This document shows, in pieces, positions 48,993 to 58,816 of a stretch of DNA of 64,000 nucleotides. Position 1 is the first letter of the stretch, and each line of letters begins with the position of its first letter. The notes under the pieces were generated by a model, which saw nothing but the letters and a program-made list of their open reading frames with translations, did no database searches and was not told the origin of the DNA. The translations under genes were made by a program, and so were the position numbers. Location of the stretch: the NCBI GenBank assembly GCA_020832285.1, contig JAFIFB010000016.1:1-64000 (forward strand). Reading direction: 5' to 3'. This DNA comes from Balneolaceae bacterium (lineage in GTDB: Bacteria > Bacteroidota > Rhodothermia > Balneolales > Balneolaceae).

Positions 48993-51677
48993 ATGGAAAC
49001 GGAAAAAATCAGAAAAAATATCAGAACCAACGACGACCGGGACTTCGAATTTTTGCGAAGCGAAGGGCTGAAATATATTGAAAACCTGAGCCGGAAAGTG
49101 TGGACCGATTACAATTCGCATGATCCCGGCATCACGATCCTGGAGGCTCTCTGTTACGCCATCACCGATCTGGGCAACCGCATCCGCCTGCCTGTACGAG
49201 ACCTGATTGCCGAAAGCAAAGGCGACACATCCACAGCCCTCCCTCCTGCCAAACAGATTTTAACCACTGCTCCCGTTTCCGAGGCGGATTACCGTAAACT
49301 CTTTATCGACATCGATGGGGTAAAAAATGCATTTATCCGGCCAGATGAAGATCATACAGTGTATACTCAATGCCTTCAAAAAGAGGAGTCGGAAGAAGCC
49401 TATTCCCGAGGAAAACTCAGCTATGAAAAAAATCTGGGTGAGCACTACAAAAAAACAGATCAATTTACCCTGAAAGGCCTGAACCGGATTCTCTTTGAAC
49501 CGGACCTGTCGATACAGATGATGGATGAGCCGAAAAAAGAGGAGAAGATCGACCGGATCACGGAGGAAATTCGAAAAAAATATCACGCTAATCGAAATCT
49601 GTGTGAAGACCTGGCTGATATCTCGGAAGCGGAAACAGTGGACATCCTTGTTTGCGGAGACATTGAAATTGAAAGCAACGCCAACGCTTCAGCCGTTTTA
49701 TCTGAATTTTTCTTCCGCATTCAGCAGTATCTTTCACCTCCTGTAAACCGCTACTCGCTGAATGAGCTTCTGGACAAGGGTAAGCCTGTTGAGAAGATTT
49801 TTGAAGGGCCGGTTCTTCAAAACGGATTTATCCTGGATGAAGAGCTGGAACAGGCCAATTTCCGCGACACCATTCATCTGTCTGATCTCATTCGCATCGC
49901 AAAAGAAACACCGGGAATCAAAACCATCCGGCACCTTCGTATGAAGCAGTGCCTGGATAAGGAGAACCCCGATGGATGCAGTGAAACTAAAGAGCATAAT
50001 AATGAGTGGACGATCTGTTTTCCCCCCGGCCACGACAAAACCCTGCGCCTGAAACTGGCTCCTTCCATTCAACGCACCAATCTTTTTAAAGATGTAGTAC
50101 CAATGTATGTAGATGCCGATACTGTAAAAGAGGAGCTTCTTCAAAAACAGCTCGATGCAGAAAATGAGCTGCAGCCTGGTTACGACGATCTGTCCATTGA
50201 AAAGGGCACTCCCCTGCAAACCGGCCGGTATCAAACCGTTCAGAACGATCTGCCTGCGCTTTATGGCACCGGGCCGAACGGGCTCTCATCAAAGCTGCCC
50301 CCGGAACGCCACTCTAAAGCGTTGCAGCTAAAAGGCTATCTGCTCTTTTTTGACCAGATCCTGGCCACCTACTTTTCGCATCTCAGGGAAATCGGCCAGC
50401 TCCTCTCCCCTTCCGGGGCCGATTCAACCTACTTTCACAACCGGGTTGATAATGTGCGTGATTTCGAAAAACTGGTGGATAATCTGACCGGTTACGATGA
50501 TGATGTAAAAGAGGCTCTTGCAAAACTGGACTCGTTTGAGGAGCGAAAAAACCTTTTCCTGGATCATCTGCTCTCGCGTTTTGCGGAACAGGTAAACGAC
50601 TACGCTTTTATGCTGCTGGATGACCGGGATGATCTTCATTCTGAACGGCTGTGGCACAAAACCGCCATACTGAAAGAGTATCCGGCGATTAGCTACCGTC
50701 GGTTTCAGTCGTTCGATCTTTACTGTGACGATTGTGAATCTTGGGAAACAGAAAATGTGGCCGGTTTGAAGCATCGGCTGGCCCGGCTGCTGGGAATTCG
50801 CGATATCCAGCGAAAAAATCTGACAAATTACCGGTTTGAATTTGCTGAGGATGAATCGGGAGATGGGTGGAGCTGGCACCTGAAAAATGATGAAGATAAG
50901 ATCCTTCTGAAAAGCATCGGGTTGTCAGAAAGCCGCACTCAGGCTCATGATACATTTTGGAATGCGATCAGGCTGTCGGATGATCCGGCCAATTATATTA
51001 TTGAGCAGGACGGAGAAACCTACACTGTAATACTTCAGAACAGAAATGGCGATCCAGCTGCAAAACTGAACAATCAGTATGCTGATGAGCTGGATGCTGA
51101 AACAGAAATTAAATCTGTTGCTTCATGGATGCGGGAAAAACAGCTTGAGGAGGGAATGTTTCTGTTTGAAAACATTTTGCTTCGGCCGGACCCGGATGAT
51201 AATGATGCCGATAAAAAGTTTATGAAAATCTGTATGAGTTCAGAGTGTTCGCAGTGTCCGCCGAACGACCCCTACTCTTTCCGGCTGACAATTGTTTTGC
51301 CCGGCTGGCTCAAACGGTTTTCGAACATGTATTACCGTGAATTTGCCGAGAATGTGATCCGCAGTGAAGTTCCGGCTCATATCCTCACACGAATATGCTG
51401 GATCGGCTACGGTTCGGACGAGGAAACCGAACGCCCGCAAATGGCTCAGCTCGATGAGCTTTACAAAAACTGGCTCACCCACAAAATGAGCCATCCCGAT
51501 AAACCGCACGAAAATGAACATCTGAAACCGCTGGCCGATGTCCTTCACGACCTGCAAACCATCTATCCGCAGGGACGGCTTCACGACTGCCAGGACGATG
51601 AGGAGCAGCACACATCAATCATACTGGGACGATCAACCATTGGAGAAATCAAAGAGGAGAAGAACAACGATGAATAA
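48993..51677 (+). CDS. Afp12-like eCIS baseplate protein
   Basis: EFLRSEGLKYIENLSRKVWTDYNSHDPGITILEALCYAITDLGNRIRLPVRDLIA; position after the J-like gene. Start at METEKIRKN. Confidence 0.88.
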   Translation: METEKIRKNIRTNDDRDFEFLRSEGLKYIENLSRKVWTDYNSHDPGITILEALCYAITDLGNRIRLPVRDLIAESKGDTSTALPPAKQILTTAPVSEADYRKLFIDIDGVKNAFIRPDEDHTVYTQCLQKEESEEAYSRGKLSYEKNLGEHYKKTDQFTLKGLNRILFEPDLSIQMMDEPKKEEKIDRITEEIRKKYHANRNLCEDLADISEAETVDILVCGDIEIESNANASAVLSEFFFRIQQYLSPPVNRYSLNELLDKGKPVEKIFEGPVLQNGFILDEELEQANFRDTIHLSDLIRIAKETPGIKTIRHLRMKQCLDKENPDGCSETKEHNNEWTICFPPGHDKTLRLKLAPSIQRTNLFKDVVPMYVDADTVKEELLQKQLDAENELQPGYDDLSIEKGTPLQTGRYQTVQNDLPALYGTGPNGLSSKLPPERHSKALQLKGYLLFFDQILATYFSHLREIGQLLSPSGADSTYFHNRVDNVRDFEKLVDNLTGYDDDVKEALAKLDSFEERKNLFLDHLLSRFAEQVNDYAFMLLDDRDDLHSERLWHKTAILKEYPAISYRRFQSFDLYCDDCESWETENVAGLKHRLARLLGIRDIQRKNLTNYRFEFAEDESGDGWSWHLKNDEDKILLKSIGLSESRTQAHDTFWNAIRLSDDPANYIIEQDGETYTVILQNRNGDPAAKLNNQYADELDAETEIKSVASWMREKQLEEGMFLFENILLRPDPDDNDADKKFMKICMSSECSQCPPNDPYSFRLTIVLPGWLKRFSNMYYREFAENVIRSEVPAHILTRICWIGYGSDEETERPQMAQLDELYKNWLTHKMSHPDKPHENEHLKPLADVLHDLQTIYPQGRLHDCQDDEEQHTSIILGRSTIGEIKEEKNNDE

Positions 51678-54600
51678 TTATCTGCAATCCCAACCGCCCG
51701 TTTACAATCGCTTTATTAATAACCAGGTTTTGACCGAGTCACAGCTCAACTCCGTTCTGAACCACCTGAACTACCAGGATAAGTCCACGCGTGTGCATCT
51801 GACGGGTGTAGGCATCGTCTGCGGGCTTGAAATTTCACATTCCGGTAACATTATTTCTCTGACGAAAGGTGTGGGCATCACTACCGACGGAGATCTCATT
51901 CAGCTTGATGGGGCAGATTACAAAAATTTCAGGCGGTTTGATGATTCCAATGTGAGATATGAGCGCTTTATCCGAAATGAAAAAACGATACCCCTTTGGG
52001 AGCTGACGGAAGATCCCGATGCATCGGATGCAAAACCACTGAGTGACTTCGAAGATGCTGCAGAGTTTGAACTCAACTCTGCTGTTGCCCTGGTCTACCT
52101 GGAATATTATCATAGCGAACCGGAAGATTGTTCGCCCGTGGATTGCAACTCTCAGGGAAAAGAAGTGGTGAACCGCCCGCGAGTACTTCTGATTTCTGCC
52201 GATGATGCAGAACATCTTCTTGAAAAAGATACCATCCACACTCAGTTATTAGATAAAAAACTGGAACCCGTCAATGAAAAACTGAAGCCGGTTCGTGTGC
52301 GGCGTGTGGTTCATTCCGGCAAACAGGAAAACCTGGATGAATTTACTGCAGCTTACAGGAATGTTGCAGATTTCAAGAATATCGTCGAGCAGATTGAATT
52401 AATAGGCAATTTATCTCTGTTCAAAGATGAAATGCCCGACGTGAACGTTTCGGATAAAATAAACAATTTGGGGGCAGACACTTACAGCTCTCAGTACTTC
52501 TACGACTTTTACCGCGATATTGCCGCGCAGCTGAATGAGATTACAGGATTTCTGAAGCAGAATATTTCGCTCTGCTGCCCGGACACCAAAGCGTTTCCCA
52601 AGAATCTTCTTCTCGGATCACTAAGAAAGACAAAACGAAGTTTCAGGCATGGCTTTTATCCTTCACCTGCTCTGAATCATCCTGTGGATCTTAATCGGCT
52701 TAGAAACGCATACAATAGATTACTGCTGATGATCCGCGATTATAATCCAGGCCTTCAAAATGAGGTGAGAGTCACTCCTTCACTTTCGCACGATTTTCCA
52801 TTGAGCAAGCGTGCAATCCCTGCCTATTACAATTTAGATAGTTCTGAGAATTCCAAAGAGTTCGTAGCGGGTTGGCGGCAGGAAGGAATCAGGCCGGTTC
52901 CCAACTTTTTTGAATTTGGTTATGAAGATTCTGAAAACCCGATCGACATTCACCTGAAAGGCCACACTTTTTTCCGGGTGGAGGGTCACAATGGCCAAAG
53001 TGTTGCAAGCGTGCTGGATCAGATTAAAAAAATCAAAACAGAAAAAGGTCTCGCATTTAAAGTACTGCCGGTTTCTGTCGGGAATAGCGTAATTGAAGAG
53101 ACCATCGATACAGAAGAGTATCGCACTTATTTTGAAGATTTACAGTCCATACTGGATGCCTGGAACCGGGAACTCGAGTGCCTGATTAAAAAAACCACTG
53201 AATTTATGTTAGGTTTTGACTGGGAAGAACCGGGAAAACATATCGAAGATTTAACACAAAAGAGTAAAACAGAAGATCCATTTATAAGCGCAAGAGGAAG
53301 TGGTTTATCTGTATCTAAAGATTTGCCTGAATATGATTCTGCACTAAATTATTCCAGTATCCCCATTATTGAAAGTCGCAGAAATGTTGTAATAGAACAG
53401 TTTGTAAACAATCCGGGATACCTGGGTAATATTTTTTATAAAACGATTCAGCCAGAAGATTCCCGCAATGATATCCGTGCAAGAATGATGGATCTCATTT
53501 CAGAAAGGTCAAAAGATGTGGACGAAGATCTTGCATGGGCAGCCTACCAGTTTCCTGTAGAAATTATTGGCACTTTGAAGGAGTTTGAAGATCGAAAAAT
53601 GACCGATACAAGGGAAATTTCCGAGGAAAGCAGAATTAACCTTGAAAGAATGATTTGGGAATTTTGTTCGAGGCTGAAAGAAGGACAACTGAGGTATCGG
53701 AAAATGTTACGTCGGGATGAAAAATTTTCTTCCTATACATGGACAGACAAATACTCTCATCTTCTGCAAAGTCTGACAACTCTATGCTGTTTCCCGGAGA
53801 AAATAGAAGGTATGCAGAAAAAAATTGAGAGAAGAAAAACTGAACTTTTCAGAAGGTTCAGGCTCGCAGAGTTTGTCCGCGAACACAACGGGGCGGAACA
53901 TCTTGCCGGCGTACCTAAAGGAGGGACATTTATTGTGCTTTATACCCCGGGAAGTGACCTGTTTAAAATAGCACGAGGCACCGTAATCGGCGACCTCTGC
54001 CTGCCCTACGTTTGCTGCTCCGGTGCCCCCCCGGTAACTTTCGTAATTCCTGATGAAGAAGTAATTCTGAGGCTGCCGACGGACCACATCTGCATGAAAC
54101 CGGGAGAACGAGCCGGTGAAATAAAACTGGATGTTACACCGGCCACCGGTGAAGTAAAAGCTCTGATTGATAGTGAAGAGCAGAAAACGTTTATTCTGGA
54201 GAAAGATGGTGAAATCCTGTTTGACCCGAATGAGGTTGCTGAAACCGATTACGGAAAACCTATTCGATTTACTGTAAACGAATCCCGTGTTGAACCGGTA
54301 TTGAGAATCTTTGAAAAACCGGTACCCGAATTTTCAAGAGAAGCAGAAATTCAGTTTACGAATGAGAACACCGTCGCCGAAGTTACATTCATCAATCAAA
54401 CCAAAAACATAGAGCAGCTTATTTTCGAATGGGACTTCGGGGATGAAAATACAAAATCAACAACCGATGAAAAAGTCACACATCTTTTCCATGTTGAACC
54501 GGACAGTGTATTCAGCAGTACGGTTCGGCTGAAAGCTGAAAACGGTCCATGCTCAGATGAAAAATCGATGGATATCGAATTCAAGGTTCCTGAACGTGAG

Positions 54601-55215
54601 ATCGATGATCCCGAGCCAGAACCAGAGCCTGAGCCGGAACCTGAACCAACACCTGAACCTGAGGCCAGATGTAAAGCAGTTGTTGTTGAAAGAATTGAAA
54701 GATCATTACAGGATATTATAACAAGTTTGAGTGATGACAGAAGAGAATTAAACAATTTCAATCCCTTTGTAAATGAGGTTCTTCATGATTTTTATAAATC
54801 AATGCTCAACGAAATTGATCTTGCGATCAGAGGAGAAATGGATGATGAAATAAATGATTTTATTATCGAGTATATGGAGAAAGCTCAGTCAGAAATGCCA
54901 GAGCTAACCAGCCAGCAGCAAATCTTTTCGCTTCTGATCTATTACGAACTGGTTCTTTTTTACATCTACATCCGGGCTTGCAGACCAGAGCAGATCCCTC
55001 CTTTTAAAATAGAAAACGATGCCCCATTAACATGGGTGGATTTCACAAATAGTGTTATCGAAGATATGCCCGAAGAGTTCAGGAAATTTGCACTTGATAA
55101 CAGCATTTATGAAAAATTAAAAGAGACCCGACAACTGTTTGGTGAAAACTACAGCAATACTTTCACCGAGGATATCACTAAAATCACTGTTCTGATCAAG
55201 GAGGTTACAGGTTAA
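51670..55215 (+). CDS. large eCIS-associated protein with C-terminal PKD-like domain and Pro-Glu linker
   Basis: MNNYLQSQPPVYNRFINNQVLTESQLNSVLNHLNYQDKSTRVHLTGVGIVCGLEI...; LIFEWDFGDENTKSTTDEKVTHLF PKD-like; DDPEPEPEPEPEPEPTPEPE linker. Confidence 0.85.
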   Translation: MNNYLQSQPPVYNRFINNQVLTESQLNSVLNHLNYQDKSTRVHLTGVGIVCGLEISHSGNIISLTKGVGITTDGDLIQLDGADYKNFRRFDDSNVRYERFIRNEKTIPLWELTEDPDASDAKPLSDFEDAAEFELNSAVALVYLEYYHSEPEDCSPVDCNSQGKEVVNRPRVLLISADDAEHLLEKDTIHTQLLDKKLEPVNEKLKPVRVRRVVHSGKQENLDEFTAAYRNVADFKNIVEQIELIGNLSLFKDEMPDVNVSDKINNLGADTYSSQYFYDFYRDIAAQLNEITGFLKQNISLCCPDTKAFPKNLLLGSLRKTKRSFRHGFYPSPALNHPVDLNRLRNAYNRLLLMIRDYNPGLQNEVRVTPSLSHDFPLSKRAIPAYYNLDSSENSKEFVAGWRQEGIRPVPNFFEFGYEDSENPIDIHLKGHTFFRVEGHNGQSVASVLDQIKKIKTEKGLAFKVLPVSVGNSVIEETIDTEEYRTYFEDLQSILDAWNRELECLIKKTTEFMLGFDWEEPGKHIEDLTQKSKTEDPFISARGSGLSVSKDLPEYDSALNYSSIPIIESRRNVVIEQFVNNPGYLGNIFYKTIQPEDSRNDIRARMMDLISERSKDVDEDLAWAAYQFPVEIIGTLKEFEDRKMTDTREISEESRINLERMIWEFCSRLKEGQLRYRKMLRRDEKFSSYTWTDKYSHLLQSLTTLCCFPEKIEGMQKKIERRKTELFRRFRLAEFVREHNGAEHLAGVPKGGTFIVLYTPGSDLFKIARGTVIGDLCLPYVCCSGAPPVTFVIPDEEVILRLPTDHICMKPGERAGEIKLDVTPATGEVKALIDSEEQKTFILEKDGEILFDPNEVAETDYGKPIRFTVNESRVEPVLRIFEKPVPEFSREAEIQFTNENTVAEVTFINQTKNIEQLIFEWDFGDENTKSTTDEKVTHLFHVEPDSVFSSTVRLKAENGPCSDEKSMDIEFKVPEREIDDPEPEPEPEPEPEPTPEPEARCKAVVVERIERSLQDIITSLSDDRRELNNFNPFVNEVLHDFYKSMLNEIDLAIRGEMDDEINDFIIEYMEKAQSEMPELTSQQQIFSLLIYYELVLFYIYIRACRPEQIPPFKIENDAPLTWVDFTNSVIEDMPEEFRKFALDNSIYEKLKETRQLFGENYSNTFTEDITKITVLIKEVTG

Positions 55216-55217
55216 AT

Positions 55218-56717
55218 TTGAATAATTCACAGCCACATATCATCAATAAACTCCGGATTGATTTAAACCTTCCGGGAGATCAGGAGCCGTATCAAAACAA
55301 TCTCTCCGAGAAAGTAAAGGCTAGTGTGCTTTCCGGAATCAGCCGGTTTGACAAACGATTTGTGGATATCACAGAGAATAACATCCTCCGGTTTGAACGC
55401 CTTTCCGTTGAATTAAACCTGCAGATTGATGATCTGGATACGCTTGAAAGACAGATAGAGGAGGCACTGCTGAATAAGATAAAATCAGCACAAAAAAGGA
55501 TAAGAAGGTCAGAAAGACAAAAAAATGAGATTCCAGAGAGAAGTACCCCTGAAAAACGCAATCAAACATTACTGACGGATTTCCTGAGCACCGGTCGTTT
55601 TCCCTGGTGGAGATCTGCTGAGGATTCCCTGCAAAGAATTGAAGAACAGCTCATGTTAATGCCGCAATCCCGGCTGAAAATTGAGATTATACCGCAACTT
55701 CGAAGGAATCCCTCTGTTCTCCGGCGACTGGCCATCCAGTTTTCTGAAGATACCATATTTGTTCTGTTAAAGCGGATCGTTTCCGGGAGTGATTATTCGG
55801 AAATGAAGTCCTTTTTTGATGCCTTTCAACGGTTCGTCCGGGAAACCAAACCACCTGTTTCATCGGGAAAAGTACATCGAACTGAAAGATTGCTGTTCTA
55901 CGAAGCCCTCGGGTATGCTGCCGGAACGATCAGAAACAAAAAAGAACTGCTGGAGCGATGGATGACATTGATTTTTGATTCAATTCCCGCAATCGGCTCA
56001 ACCGGCCTAACCGGCCCGTCGACACACCCCTGGACTGAGTGGCTGGATTCATCGGCCGAACGGTACCAGAACGAATGGCTTTCCACTGTAAAAAGAATGA
56101 AGTCTGAACGGTTCAGCGTATACATTAACACAGGAGAATCGATTTCTCAGGCAGATGAACTGCCAAATCAGCCCGATATTACAGATTTCATGAAAAAAAG
56201 GGCCGAATCAGCAGAAGAGTACGAAGTTCCGCAGGCCGGACTTGTGCTGCTTAATCCTTTCATCACCCGGTTGCTTGATAATCTCGGTTTGGTGGAGGAA
56301 GAAATTTTTCCGAATGAAGAAAAAAAAGAGCGCGCTGTGTGCCTTTTACACTATCTTGCCACAGGTGAAGAGCAGTTTGATGAACCGGCCCTGGCCCTGC
56401 CGATGCTTCTGTGCGGATGGCCTGTGGGTATGCCTGTTCACCGCTTTTTACCGGTGAGTGAGTATGAAAAAGAGGAGTGTAAAAAAGTACTCAACAGTGC
56501 GCTTAATCACTGGAAGGTGCTGAAAAATACCACTCCCGATGGACTACGTGAGAACTTTCTCCGCCGCAACGGCCGACTGAAAAAAAGCAGTTTTGGCTGG
56601 ACGCTTTACGTAGAGGAAAAAACGCAGGATATTCTGCTGGATCAGCTTCCGTGGGGAATCTCTGCGGTAGTGTTTGCATGGATGAATCAACATTTGACCG
56701 TTCAGTGGAGGAATTAG
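55218..56717 (+). CDS. contractile injection system tape-measure protein (Afp14-like)
   Basis: HIINKLRIDLNLPGD...VDITENNILRFERLSVELNLQIDDLDTLERQIEEALLNKI; TTG start in the ORF track. Confidence 0.85.
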   Translation: MNNSQPHIINKLRIDLNLPGDQEPYQNNLSEKVKASVLSGISRFDKRFVDITENNILRFERLSVELNLQIDDLDTLERQIEEALLNKIKSAQKRIRRSERQKNEIPERSTPEKRNQTLLTDFLSTGRFPWWRSAEDSLQRIEEQLMLMPQSRLKIEIIPQLRRNPSVLRRLAIQFSEDTIFVLLKRIVSGSDYSEMKSFFDAFQRFVRETKPPVSSGKVHRTERLLFYEALGYAAGTIRNKKELLERWMTLIFDSIPAIGSTGLTGPSTHPWTEWLDSSAERYQNEWLSTVKRMKSERFSVYINTGESISQADELPNQPDITDFMKKRAESAEEYEVPQAGLVLLNPFITRLLDNLGLVEEEIFPNEEKKERAVCLLHYLATGEEQFDEPALALPMLLCGWPVGMPVHRFLPVSEYEKEECKKVLNSALNHWKVLKNTTPDGLRENFLRRNGRLKKSSFGWTLYVEEKTQDILLDQLPWGISAVVFAWMNQHLTVQWRN

Positions 56718-56719
56718 TC

Positions 56720-58060
56720 ATGACGGATTACGAAAAACTGGTTGCGCAGGTGCGCGAGTTTACCATCGACCGGATGGAACATTATTTTAAAAAAGAACGG
56801 GATGCTCCTGTTGCCCGATCGTTCCGGATAGAGGCGGATCGTGACAACCCGATTGGAAAAATTGTTCGCCGGGAAAAATTGAACGGAGAAGAGCAGCTCC
56901 TGCTTTCGATCGTGTTGATGCCTCATCTCGATCCCGATTTCTTCTCAGGCATCATCCAGCGGTTTCTGCCGAACGGTGGAAATCTGCCCATTTTTGGGTG
57001 TGTGAAAGGAAAACATCATCGCGGATTTATACCAACCGGTGAAACGGCGATCTTTATTATTGCCGGAACCGACCTGAAAAAACGGCTTGAAGTGGCCGCC
57101 CTATTGAAAAGCTCCCGGCTCATAAATAAGGGTATTCTTTCGGTTGAACCTGTTGAAGATGGCGAGCCGGAAATAAGCGGAAAGCTGGTTCTCTCAAAAG
57201 AGTACGCCGAACTTTTTTTAACCGGAAAAGTGTCATTACCCTCTTTCAGCCCTGATTTTCCGGCACAGAAAATTGATACGGAGCAAGAGTGGGACGATCT
57301 GGTGCTGACCGATGAGGTAATTGCCCAGATCGAAGAACTGAAAAGCTGGATTGAACATAATGACCGGCTGATGAATGAGTGGGGAATGCGCAAAAAACTG
57401 AAGCCGGGTTACCGGGTATTGTTTCACGGTCCGCCCGGTACCGGAAAAACGCTCACCGCCTCCCTTCTTGGAAAATACACCGACAGGCCTGTGTTCCGGG
57501 TTGATCTCTCAACCATCGTTTCAAAATATATTGGTGAAACCGAAAAAAACCTGAGTAAGCTATTCGACAAAGCTGAAAACAAAGACTGGATTCTCTTTTT
57601 TGATGAAGCCGATGCACTTTTCGGTAAGCGAACCGAAGTGAGCGATTCGCACGACCGGTATGCCAACCAGGAGGTGAGTTACCTGCTTCAGCGGGTTGAA
57701 ATGTTCTCGGGCCTGGTTATTCTCTCCACCAACTACAAGTCTAACCTGGATGATGCATTTGTCAGGCGCTTCAACAGTATCATAAAATTTCCGTTTCCCG
57801 ATCCCGCCATGCGCGAGAAGCTCTGGAAAAAATCATTTTCAGAAAAGGTAACCATCGGCCGCGATGTGGACTTTAAACAGATTGCCTCTGCCTATAAACT
57901 TGCCGGAGGAAGCATCATCAACGCGGTTCATCAGGCATCACTGAAAACGATCAGCGAGAATTCGGATAGTGTCTCCGGTGAAAATATTTTGCATGGTATC
58001 CGACGGGAAGTGGAGAAAGAGGGGAAGGTTTTTAAGCCGCTTGTTTTGAAGGGGAAGTGA
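56720..58060 (+). CDS. eCIS AAA+ ATPase (Afp15-like)
   Basis: Walker A LFHGPPGTGKTLTASLLGK; Walker B WILFFDEADALFGKR. Start at MTDYEKL. Confidence 0.95.
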   Translation: MTDYEKLVAQVREFTIDRMEHYFKKERDAPVARSFRIEADRDNPIGKIVRREKLNGEEQLLLSIVLMPHLDPDFFSGIIQRFLPNGGNLPIFGCVKGKHHRGFIPTGETAIFIIAGTDLKKRLEVAALLKSSRLINKGILSVEPVEDGEPEISGKLVLSKEYAELFLTGKVSLPSFSPDFPAQKIDTEQEWDDLVLTDEVIAQIEELKSWIEHNDRLMNEWGMRKKLKPGYRVLFHGPPGTGKTLTASLLGKYTDRPVFRVDLSTIVSKYIGETEKNLSKLFDKAENKDWILFFDEADALFGKRTEVSDSHDRYANQEVSYLLQRVEMFSGLVILSTNYKSNLDDAFVRRFNSIIKFPFPDPAMREKLWKKSFSEKVTIGRDVDFKQIASAYKLAGGSIINAVHQASLKTISENSDSVSGENILHGIRREVEKEGKVFKPLVLKGK

Positions 58061-58068
58061 GTAGTGTT

Positions 58069-58191
58069 ATGTCAAAGATAAAACGTCGGGTTAAGTCATC
58101 TGACGAGTTTTTCAAAAAATATACCAATGTAGATGATTGGGATGATCCCGGATCGACTCGTCTGATGACTCTCTCACACTTTTACAGTTGA
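58069..58191 (+). other. possible 40-aa ORF following the AAA+ gene
   Basis: MSKIKRRVKSSDEFFKKYTNVDDWDDPGSTRLMTLSHFYS*; below the ORF-track cutoff; could be a remnant. Confidence 0.3.
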
Positions 58192-58816
58192 CACGACAGT
58201 AGTTAGTAATGAGTATTGAGTTATATACCAAATTTAATTTTTTCAATTATATGCCGAGTTAAAGGTTCTACACTGCTGATTAAGAGCCTGCTCCGATCGT
58301 TTGGTGTGGTGCCAAGAGCTGACATTACCCTTTTAAATATGTTGTAAATCAATGATTTAAAGCGTTAAGTAAATATTTTGTTCATCCCGAGGCTTCGGGA
58401 CGAACCAAAAAATCAAGGCTGTGAATCACTTGTCGGCGGGTGCTGCCGGGCGACGGAAAATTTTTGCCCAGGGCATCCCTTTGGGGCAAGGCCGATTTAG
58501 TTTAAATTCGTTCATAACATTAATTTACGGCTGATGAAAATTTTCATTACGTCACCCATCAGCCACCCTGTTCCCGCCAATTGATTCAAGGCCGGGGGAA
58601 TTCAATAAAAAACTTTAACTATAAAAAAAATTACATGGGTAATGTTAGGGCCGGGGGTGGTTGGCCCGATGCCATTTTCTATAAACGTGGAGCTGATGGC
58701 TAAAACTTTAGAACCACCCAAAACGGATGTTTGCAAGCGGCTTGTTTTTTGAGCCGGCAGCGCAAGGTGAGAGCCTGGCGTGGGTATCTGATCGTAATCC
58801 CTGAAAAGGAGATCGT

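Noticed and set aside
37592-58060. Contractile-tail prophage or T6SS
   Set aside because: No capsid, portal, terminase or TssJLM genes; DUF4255, LysM baseplate, CIS tape measure and AAA+ ATPase fit eCIS.
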